This document shows, piece after piece, positions 6,983 through 12,559 of a stretch of DNA of 14,926 nt. A model generated the notes under the pieces. The model was not told the DNA's origin. It ran no database searches and worked only from the letters and a program-made list of their open reading frames with translations. This DNA comes from an uncultured Oscillospiraceae bacterium. GTDB lineage: Bacteria; Bacillota; Clostridia; Oscillospirales; Acutalibacteraceae. Numbering within the stretch: position 1 is the first letter of the stretch; every line of letters starts with the position of its first letter. The position numbers were made by a program, and so were the translations under genes. The stretch is taken from positions 1-14,926 of the forward strand of contig CAJKJS010000007.1 of assembly GCA_905200265.1 (NCBI GenBank), read 5' to 3'.

Positions 6983-7918
6983 TTATTGTTCGGCGGCAAA
7001 TAGGGGGGTAGACAGGTACCTCTCGCCGGTATCGGGCAGGAGCACCACGATGCGCTTGCCGTGGTTTTCGTCCCGCTTTGCCAGCTTTACGGCGGCGGCC
7101 ACAGCGGCCCCCGACGTAATACCGGCCAAAATCCCCTCCCGGGTAGAAAGCAAGCGGCCAAAGGTATAGGCTTCTTCTTCCGTAATGGCCATCACTTCAT
7201 CAAGAAGCGAAACATCCAGATTTTTGGGGATGAAACCGGCGCCAATGCCCATGAGTCCATGGGGGCCCGGCTGTTTGCCTTCCAGTACGGCGGAACCCGC
7301 CGGTTCCACCGCTACGATACGGGCGTGACTACCCAGCTCTTTTAGGCCTTTCGCTACGCCGGTAATGGTGCCGCCGGTACCCACCCCGGCCACAAAATAA
7401 TCCAGTTGCCCGTCGGTATCGTCCCAAATTTCCCGGGCGGTAGTGCGGCGGTGCACATCCGGATTAGCCGGATTTTCAAACTGTCCCGGAATGAAGGAGC
7501 CGGGCAAACTGTCGTGCAGTTCATTGGCCCGCCGGATGGCGCCGGACATGCCTTCGGCCCCCGGGGTCAGTTCGATTTTGGCCCCCAGAGCTGCGAGCAG
7601 CTGCCGCCGCTCCAGGCTCATGGTTTCGGGCATGGTGAGAATCAGGGTGTACCCTTTTAGGGCACACACAAACGCAAGCCCTACCCCCGTGTTGCCGCTG
7701 GTGGGCTCAATCACCGTGGCGCCTTTTTGCAAAAGACCCTTTTGTTCGGCGTCTTCAATTAAAGCCAGCCCCACCCGGTCTTTGGCCGAACCTAAGGGGT
7801 TAAAAGCTTCAACTTTCGCAACGAGCTGTGCCGAAAGGTGGTAAATTTCTTCCAGGTGATGCAGCCGGACAAGGGGGGTATGGCCCACAAGGGCGCTGAT
7901 ATCATTATAAATTTTCAT
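6983..7918 (-). CDS. cysK: Cysteine synthase (O-acetylserine sulfhydrylase)
   Basis: This 311-residue PLP enzyme joins sulfide and O-acetylserine to make cysteine in the cytoplasm. The PLP lysine is K47 in NPLGSAKDR. The substrate loop TSGNTG is at 73-78, the phosphate-binding GTGGT at 180-184, the family signature GIGAGFIP at 224-231, and the base-binding SG at 269-270. Length and motifs are normal for CysK/CysM-type enzymes. The GIGAGFIP segment favours CysK, but the CysK/CysM split is not certain from sequence alone. The ATG at 7918 is preceded by AAGGAG about 11 bases away. An upstream in-frame ATG at 8032 is rejected because the extension would cross the promoter. The gene is divergent from the isomerase gene and possibly co-transcribed with the downstream two-component genes. 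Confidence 0.93.
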   Translation of the reverse strand: MKIYNDISALVGHTPLVRLHHLEEIYHLSAQLVAKVEAFNPLGSAKDRVGLALIEDAEQKGLLQKGATVIEPTSGNTGVGLAFVCALKGYTLILTMPETMSLERRQLLAALGAKIELTPGAEGMSGAIRRANELHDSLPGSFIPGQFENPANPDVHRRTTAREIWDDTDGQLDYFVAGVGTGGTITGVAKGLKELGSHARIVAVEPAGSAVLEGKQPGPHGLMGIGAGFIPKNLDVSLLDEVMAITEEEAYTFGRLLSTREGILAGITSGAAVAAAVKLAKRDENHGKRIVVLLPDTGERYLSTPLFAAEQ

Positions 7919-7956
7919 AGCATGACTAGCTCCTTTTCCTTTTAGCCGGTTTTGAT

Positions 7957-7998
7957 AAACTATAGTTTTATTATACTGCACCCAAAACGGGATGCAAA
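7957..7998 (-). promoter_or_regulatory. Promoter and candidate operator of cysK
   Basis: On the minus strand TTTGCA (7998-7993) and a perfect TATAAT (7975-7970) are separated by 17 bases. The perfect 12-base palindrome AAACTATAGTTT (7957-7968) lies directly at the expected transcription start, a good place for a repressor. No regulator gene for it is in the window. Confidence 0.6.
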
Positions 7999-8024
7999 GA
8001 AAAAACAGAAAAACACACCCGGTT

Positions 8025-8070
8025 TTTTTCATGAAAAATCATTGATTTTTGCCCACGGTTCGAGTATGAT
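8025..8070 (+). promoter_or_regulatory. Promoter and candidate operators of the isomerase gene
   Basis: TTGATT (8042-8047) and TATGAT (8065-8070) are exactly 17 bases apart, giving a strong promoter with a start near 8077 and a leader of about 80 bases. Overlapping the -35 box is the perfect inverted repeat AAAAATCA-T-TGATTTTT (8034-8050). Just before it lies the 14-base palindrome TTTTTCATGAAAAA (8025-8038). These are candidate operator sites. Confidence 0.6.
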
Positions 8071-8110
8071 AAGAAAAGAAATGTATGTACAACAAAGGTG
8101 CATATAAACT

Positions 8111-8147
8111 CTTTCCGGTCAGGCCGGAAGGAAACCTGTACAGGAGG
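8111..8147 (+). promoter_or_regulatory. Structured leader over the ribosome site of the isomerase gene
   Basis: CTTTCCGG (8111-8118) can pair with CCGGAAGG (8124-8131) around a 5-base loop. Right after it the perfect 10-base palindrome CCTGTACAGG (8135-8144) overlaps the AGGAGG ribosome site (8142-8147). The site is 10 bases before the ATG at 8158. Whether either structure regulates translation is not shown; a 10-base palindrome without a loop is poor as a hairpin. Confidence 0.35.
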
Positions 8148-8157
8148 AATGGTTTTT

Positions 8158-9642
8158 ATGAATAACATGCCCAAAGTGAAAATTGGCATTGTGGCCGTGA
8201 GCCGCGACTGTTTTCCCGAATCGTTGTCTGTCAACCGCCGGAAAGCGCTGGTAGAAGCGTACAAGGCGGCGTATAATGCCGACGATATTTACGAATGTCC
8301 CGTATGCATCGTGGAAAGTGAAATCCACATGGTGCAGGCGCTGGAAGATATTAAAAAAGCCGGGTGCAACGCGCTGTGCGTATACCTGGGCAACTTTGGT
8401 CCCGAAATTTCCGAAACGCTGCTGGCTAAGCACTTTGACGGCCCCAAGATGTTTGTGGCGGCGGCCGAAGAAGACGAAAACAGCCTGGTGCAGGGCCGCG
8501 GCGACGCCTATTGCGGCATGCTCAACGCGAGCTACAACCTGAAGCTGCGCAATGTGGGCGCTTACATCCCCGAATACCCCGTGGGCCTGGCCAGTGAATG
8601 CGCCGATATGATCCATGAATTTTTGCCCATCGCCCGTGCGGTCATTGCGCTGAGCGACCTGAAGATCATCTCCTTCGGGCCCCGTCCGCTGAACTTCCTG
8701 GCGTGCAACGCTCCCATTAAGCCCCTTTACAACCTGGGCGTGGAAATCGAAGAAAACAGCGAACTGGATCTGTTCGAAGCGTTCAATAAGCATGCAGGCG
8801 ATCCCCGTATTCCGGATGTCGTCGAAGATATGGCCAAGGAACTGGGCGCCGGCAACACGAAGCCCGAAATTCTGCCCAAACTGGCTCAGTACGAACTGAC
8901 CCTGCTGGACTGGATCGAAGAACACCGCGGCTACCGCAAGTATGTGGCGATTGCCGGTAAGTGCTGGCCCGCGTTCCAGACGCAGTTTGGCTTTGTGCCC
9001 TGCTATGTGAACTCCCGTCTGACCGGCCGTGGCATTCCGGTTTCCTGCGAAGTGGACATCTACGGCGCGCTGAGCGAATTCATCGGTACGGTAGTGAGCG
9101 AAGATGCCGTTACCCTGCTGGATATCAACAACACGGTGCCGAACTTCATTTATGACCAGGATATCAGCGGCAAGTTCGACTACACGAAGAAAGACGTGTT
9201 CATGGGCTTCCACTGCGGCAACACCTGCTCCGGCAAACTGTCCGCTTGCTCCATGAAGTATCAGATGATCATGGCCAGAAGCCTGCCCGAAGAAGTGACC
9301 CAGGGCACGCTGGAAGGCGACATCATCCCCGGCGATATCACGTTCTTCCGTCTGCAGAGCACGGCTGACTGCAAACTGCGTGCCTACATCGCTCATGGCG
9401 AAGTGCTGCCGGTTCCCACCCGCTCGTTTGGCGGCATTGGCATTTTTGCCATTCCGGAAATGGGCCGGTTCTACCGTCATGTGCTGATCGAAAAGAACTA
9501 TCCGCACCATGGCGCGGTGGCCTTTGGCCATTACGGCAAGGCGCTGTATGAAGTATTCAAGTACATCGGCGTACCGGTGGACGAAATCAACTTCAACCAG
9601 CCCAAGGGCATGCTGTATAAGGGCGAAAACCCCTTTGCCTAA
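8158..9642 (+). CDS. L-fucose/L-arabinose isomerase family protein
   Basis: This 494-residue cytoplasmic protein has the overall layout of the FucI/AraA sugar isomerase family: alpha/beta N-terminal domains (about 1-170 and 171-345) and a beta-rich C-terminal domain. Candidate metal ligands are E298 (CEVD) and D322 (LLDINN), spaced 24 residues as E337 and D361 are in E. coli FucI, with H450/H451 in YPHHGA as the likely third ligand. It is about 100 residues shorter than E. coli FucI and close to AraA length. The family is mixed: members act on fucose, arabinose or unknown sugars. No kinase, aldolase, mutarotase, transporter or sugar regulator lies nearby, so the substrate cannot be inferred. 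Codon use is strongly biased (many GGC, GAA, CTG, AAC), suggesting high expression, in line with the strong promoter and AGGAGG. The ATG at 8158 is chosen on ribosome-site spacing; GTG 8098 and ATG 8149 are in frame but less suitable. Confidence 0.8.
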   Translation: MNNMPKVKIGIVAVSRDCFPESLSVNRRKALVEAYKAAYNADDIYECPVCIVESEIHMVQALEDIKKAGCNALCVYLGNFGPEISETLLAKHFDGPKMFVAAAEEDENSLVQGRGDAYCGMLNASYNLKLRNVGAYIPEYPVGLASECADMIHEFLPIARAVIALSDLKIISFGPRPLNFLACNAPIKPLYNLGVEIEENSELDLFEAFNKHAGDPRIPDVVEDMAKELGAGNTKPEILPKLAQYELTLLDWIEEHRGYRKYVAIAGKCWPAFQTQFGFVPCYVNSRLTGRGIPVSCEVDIYGALSEFIGTVVSEDAVTLLDINNTVPNFIYDQDISGKFDYTKKDVFMGFHCGNTCSGKLSACSMKYQMIMARSLPEEVTQGTLEGDIIPGDITFFRLQSTADCKLRAYIAHGEVLPVPTRSFGGIGIFAIPEMGRFYRHVLIEKNYPHHGAVAFGHYGKALYEVFKYIGVPVDEINFNQPKGMLYKGENPFA

Positions 9643-9673
9643 TGAAATAACCGGTTCACGGTAATAAAGAGAG

Positions 9674-9705
9674 AACAGGGCGGCCTTTGGTCCGCCCTGT
9701 TTTTT
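9674..9705 (+). terminator. Intrinsic terminator after the isomerase gene
   Basis: AACAGGGCGG (9674-9683) pairs perfectly with CCGCCCTGTT (9692-9701) around an 8-base loop, ending in a run of six T residues (9700-9705). It lies 31 bases beyond the stop codon. Confidence 0.92.
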
Positions 9706-9726
9706 ATGATTTCGTCTGGTTTCATC

Positions 9727-9755
9727 TTGACAAATACGGTGTTTGCCGTCATGAT
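9727..9755 (+). promoter_or_regulatory. Probable promoter of the DUF308-hydrolase fusion gene
   Basis: A perfect TTGACA (9727-9732) is followed 17 bases later by CATGAT (9750-9755), which matches four of six -10 positions. The predicted start near 9762 would leave a short leader of about 15 bases carrying most of the GGAAAGGAAG ribosome site (9761-9770). Confidence 0.5.
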
Positions 9756-9776
9756 GAACAGGAAAGGAAGTGGGGC

Positions 9777-11144
9777 ATGGTGGAAAAAGAAAGCCGTTTC
9801 TTGCGTAGGTTTACGAGTACGTCCCTGGACCCGGCCCGGGCCTTGGTGCAGGTACTTCTGGCTTTGGGGCTTGGCGTCTGGTTGGTGGTGGACCCCGAGC
9901 AGGCCGGGCGGGTGCTCACGGCCGGGCTGGCGGTGATTGTGCTGCTGACCGCCTGGAGCAACTACCGGGATTTGGAACCCAAACGGAAAAAAGGCCGGGA
10001 CCGGTTGCTCTTTCTTGGAACCACCGTGCTGGCCGTTATTATGTTGGTGGTACCGGCTTATTTGGCGGCGCCGGCCGGCGTGCTGTTTGGGATATGCTTT
10101 TTGGTGCTGGGACTGGTGAGAGGCCTGTGTGCGGTGGAATGCTGGCGCCGGGATTTACCGGGCAAATTCCGGCACAGTTTGGCGTTCCTTGTCTCCCTGG
10201 TTTTCGGTGTGCTGCTCTTTTTACACCCTGTGACCCGGCTTTCCAGTGTGGCGGTATTAAGCGGCATCTATTTGCTTGTATATGCAGGGCTTTTGCTCCT
10301 CGATGGAGCAGCGGAATGGCTATTGCGCCGGCGGGGGCATACCGGTGCCCGGCGGCGGGTACGGGTAGCCTTGCCGATTTTTCTGGCGGCGCTATTGCCC
10401 GGGCGGCTGGTGGATGACTTTAACGAATATTTCCGCACACGGGATGACGAAGCCCCACTGCCGGAGTTTTCGGTGCAGCGGGGACAGGCCCAGGCCGAAG
10501 TATTCATTCATCTGGTCAGTAAAGGAATGGGCCGTACGGGGCACGTGGATTTCCGTCTGGGGGATACCGTGTATTCCTACGGGTGTTATGACCACCATGC
10601 TCACCGCTTGTTCGGTATGATCAGCGACGGTACATTGGCGATTGCCCCCGTGGAACCGTACCGGCGGCATTGCTTGTCGTTTGAGAGGAAAATCCTGATT
10701 GGATTTGGGCTGCATTTAACACCGGATCAGGAAGAAAAAGTGAAGCAAACCTTACATGAGCTGCTTTCGAAAACAGAGCCCTGGATGAGCGACGCCGAAA
10801 AAATGGAAAAGGGGTTGATTCCCCAGGAGCCGAAGCGTCCCCACGATGCTGCCAGCTTATTGTGGCGTGCGACAGGGGCCGAAATTCGCAAAGTCAAAGA
10901 AGGGCCGTTTGCCACCTATTTTGCCCTGAATACCAACTGTGTGCAGCTGGCTGACACGATTCTGGGCCCCACGGGATTGGATATTCTGGCGGTCAATGGG
11001 ATTCCCACCCCGGGCAGTTATTTTGCCATGCTCAACCGCCAGTTTGAACGCGGGTCACCGACGGTGGTTTCCCGTACGGTGTACGCCGGTAGGTTATCAT
11101 CCGGTGCAAGGCCCCGCCGGGAAAAACGTTCCTTTTCTTCGTAA
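9777..11144 (+). CDS. DUF308/HdeD-like membrane protein fused to a cysteine-hydrolase-like domain
   Basis: This 455-residue protein is not a familiar single family. Residues about 20-175 hold six hydrophobic helices in short hairpins (about 20-38, 45-60, 78-95, 98-115, 132-150, 157-176), resembling DUF308/HdeD-type membrane proteins, with positive residues between helix pairs. A seventh hydrophobic stretch (about 197-208) leads into a soluble tail of about 245 residues. The tail has AEVFIHLVSKGMGRTGHVDFRL with H256, then SYGCYDHHAHRLFG, and much later NTNCVQLAD with C388. This His-before-Cys order and the TGH and NC contexts recall permuted NlpC/P60-like (papain-fold) hydrolases such as the DUF4105/Lnb type, but this is a resemblance read by eye. 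The tail after about 430 is basic and disordered. GGAAAGGAAG precedes the ATG at a short distance. The gene stands alone between two terminators. The function is unknown; a membrane-tethered amidase or peptidase is a guess. Confidence 0.7.
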   Translation: MVEKESRFLRRFTSTSLDPARALVQVLLALGLGVWLVVDPEQAGRVLTAGLAVIVLLTAWSNYRDLEPKRKKGRDRLLFLGTTVLAVIMLVVPAYLAAPAGVLFGICFLVLGLVRGLCAVECWRRDLPGKFRHSLAFLVSLVFGVLLFLHPVTRLSSVAVLSGIYLLVYAGLLLLDGAAEWLLRRRGHTGARRRVRVALPIFLAALLPGRLVDDFNEYFRTRDDEAPLPEFSVQRGQAQAEVFIHLVSKGMGRTGHVDFRLGDTVYSYGCYDHHAHRLFGMISDGTLAIAPVEPYRRHCLSFERKILIGFGLHLTPDQEEKVKQTLHELLSKTEPWMSDAEKMEKGLIPQEPKRPHDAASLLWRATGAEIRKVKEGPFATYFALNTNCVQLADTILGPTGLDILAVNGIPTPGSYFAMLNRQFERGSPTVVSRTVYAGRLSSGARPRREKRSFSS

Positions 11145-11164
11145 CGCTGTGAAAAAAGAAAAAA

Positions 11165-11197
11165 AGCGAAAGCCCCTTATGGGACTTTCGCTTTTTT
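11165..11197. terminator. Bidirectional terminator between convergent genes
   Basis: AGCGAAAG (11165-11172) pairs with CTTTCGCT (11185-11192), with an inner CCC/GGG pair after one mismatch and a TTAT loop. A run of A residues precedes the stem and T residues follow, so it serves both the gene ending at 11144 (+) and the one ending at 11204 (-). Confidence 0.9.
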
Positions 11198-11203
11198 CTA
11201 TGG

Positions 11204-11779
11204 TTACAGATTTTTTAAGTGACGCACATCGAGCGCGGCGGGGTCATACTGTTCGATAGCTTCCAGCACGGCGTCGGGCGTTTCGCATACCGTATATAAA
11301 TGCAGGCAATCTGTCTTCATAAAACCGGTATCCGCTGTCGCTTTTAGTAGGTCCAGAATCCGGTCATAATACCCCAGGGTATTCAGAATAGCAATGGGCT
11401 TATTGTGGCGGCCGAGCTGCTTTAAAGTGAGAATTTCGAAAAACTCTTCATATGTGCCAATACCGCCGGGCATCATAACAAACGCCTGGGAGCGGTCTTC
11501 CATGAGCTGTTTTCGCTCCCGCATAGTGTGGGTAAATACCATTTCGGTACAGTCCCGGTATAAAATATCGTTGGTATCGAAAAAGCGCGGGGCAATGCCG
11601 ATAACGGCGCCGTTTTCCCGGTGAGCGCCCCGGGCCGCGCCGCCCATCAGGCCCCAGGCTCCGCCGCCAAACACCAGCGTATGGCCTCTCTTCGCAATAG
11701 CCGCGCCCAGCTCTTCGGCCGCTTCAATATACCGGCGGTCAATGGTTTCACTGGCAGCGCCGTACACACAGATATTCAT
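11204..11779 (-). CDS. LOG family nucleoside-monophosphate phosphoribohydrolase-like protein
   Basis: This 191-residue cytoplasmic Rossmann-fold protein belongs to the LOG/YvdD family (the old name 'lysine decarboxylase family' is misleading). Members cleave the bond between base and ribose 5-phosphate in nucleoside monophosphates, including cytokinin precursors. The nucleotide-binding FGGGAWGLMGG segment (about 37-47), the catalytic-site R87/K90 pair in MRERKQLM, and PGGIGTYEE (104-112) are all intact. The ATG at 11779 lies 8 bases after AAAAGGAG; the GTG at 11788 overlaps that site and is rejected. It starts 21 bases after the stop of the membrane protein gene and is very likely in its operon. 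In bacteria that do not make cytokinins the physiological substrate is usually unknown, perhaps AMP or damaged nucleotides. Confidence 0.92.
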   Translation of the reverse strand: MNICVYGAASETIDRRYIEAAEELGAAIAKRGHTLVFGGGAWGLMGGAARGAHRENGAVIGIAPRFFDTNDILYRDCTEMVFTHTMRERKQLMEDRSQAFVMMPGGIGTYEEFFEILTLKQLGRHNKPIAILNTLGYYDRILDLLKATADTGFMKTDCLHLYTVCETPDAVLEAIEQYDPAALDVRHLKNL

Positions 11780-11800
11780 GAAAAACACTCCTTTTCCCGG

Positions 11801-12451
11801 TTAGATACAAAGCATCACGACCATCATGGGGTAGGCCCAACGCATGTTTTTGCGCACCAGTAAGTAAACAAGGCCATACAGAACTCCCATCACACACGAA
11901 AGAAGACCCAGGAGCAGATCTTGCCGGATCAGGAGCTGGAAAAGCCCCCACAGGGCCCCGGTTAAAAAACCGCCCCAGGGCATGATACGATCTCCGCGCT
12001 TCATTTCGCCGGCTTTCTGGCCAAAGGCAATGAGCAGTAAAAACAGCGCCGCCTGGCAGAAAAACCACAGGTATTGAAATACAAATTCGGGAGCGTTTAA
12101 ATGCCGAAGTTTATAGACAAGCAGGAAATCACCGCAGCCAAGATAATTGTATCCGATTCCCAACAGGCACAATACGACGGCCGCTACTACGGCTTTTCGC
12201 GGGGGATTTTCCCGGGCATCCAGCAAGGAAAACTGGTAGTGTTTTTTCGCCACCCATAAGAGTGCGACAGCGGCGATAGCGCCGAACAGGGCACAAAGAC
12301 CCCAGTGCAAGCAGCAATATAGGGTCATGTCGGTCAGGGAAGGAAACAAAAAGGGCTCAATTAAATAGAGCATGATAAATTCGATTTCCAAGGCGCAAAA
12401 AGCATACAGCCCCAACGAAAGAAAATCAAAGGCTGAACGGGCAGGTTTCAT
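11801..12451 (-). CDS. Polytopic membrane protein of unknown function
   Basis: I do not recognise the family. The 216-residue protein has about six hydrophobic segments (about 11-36, 44-67, 87-107, 122-143, 157-175, 177-200, with a last short one to the C-terminus). It has a cysteine-rich first half (C19, C46, C47, C53, C95, C106) and few charged residues. Charged or polar loops lie at about 69-86 (KKHYQFSLLDARENPPRK) and 144-156. No CPBP protease motif, transporter signature or lipobox is visible. AAGGAG about 10 bases before the ATG supports the start. It precedes the LOG-family gene by only 21 bases, so they probably work or are at least expressed together. Confidence 0.75.
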   Translation of the reverse strand: MKPARSAFDFLSLGLYAFCALEIEFIMLYLIEPFLFPSLTDMTLYCCLHWGLCALFGAIAAVALLWVAKKHYQFSLLDARENPPRKAVVAAVVLCLLGIGYNYLGCGDFLLVYKLRHLNAPEFVFQYLWFFCQAALFLLLIAFGQKAGEMKRGDRIMPWGGFLTGALWGLFQLLIRQDLLLGLLSCVMGVLYGLVYLLVRKNMRWAYPMMVVMLCI

Positions 12452-12472
12452 AACAAATAGGCTCCTTCTGGT

Positions 12473-12524
12473 TCGGCCAGGCCGATTTTCTTATCATAGT
12501 ATCATATTCGCCGCCGGGTGGCAA
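12473..12524 (-). promoter_or_regulatory. Possible promoter and operator of the membrane protein / LOG operon
   Basis: On the minus strand TTGCCA (12524-12519) and TACTAT (12501-12496) are 17 bases apart, a moderate promoter. The palindrome TCGGCC-A-GGCCGA (12473-12485) lies at the start of the leader and could be an operator. The -35 box sits inside a strong hairpin listed separately. Confidence 0.4.
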
Positions 12525-12540
12525 GATACCCGGCGGCGAA
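12507..12540. repeat. Strong GC-rich hairpin after the beta-mannosidase gene
   Basis: TTCGCCGCCGGGT (12507-12519) and ACCCGGCGGCGAA (12528-12540) form a perfect 13-bp stem with an 8-base loop. It lies about 20 bases past the mannosidase stop but is not followed by a T run on the minus strand, so it is not a textbook intrinsic terminator. It may protect the transcript end or act with Rho. Confidence 0.7.
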
Positions 12541-12559
12541 CAAAAAAGGAGAAAAAACG

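Noticed and set aside
7919..8032. N-terminal extension of cysteine synthase from an ATG at 8032, looking like a hydrophobic signal segment
   Set aside because: The extension crosses the TATAAT promoter box and lacks a ribosome site; cysteine synthases are cytoplasmic and normally start near MKIYNDIS.
8119..9531. Open reading frame of 470 codons on the minus strand opposite the isomerase gene
   Set aside because: It is an antisense shadow caused by the strong codon bias of the isomerase gene; the plus-strand frame has recognisable family motifs, promoter and ribosome site, the minus frame has none.
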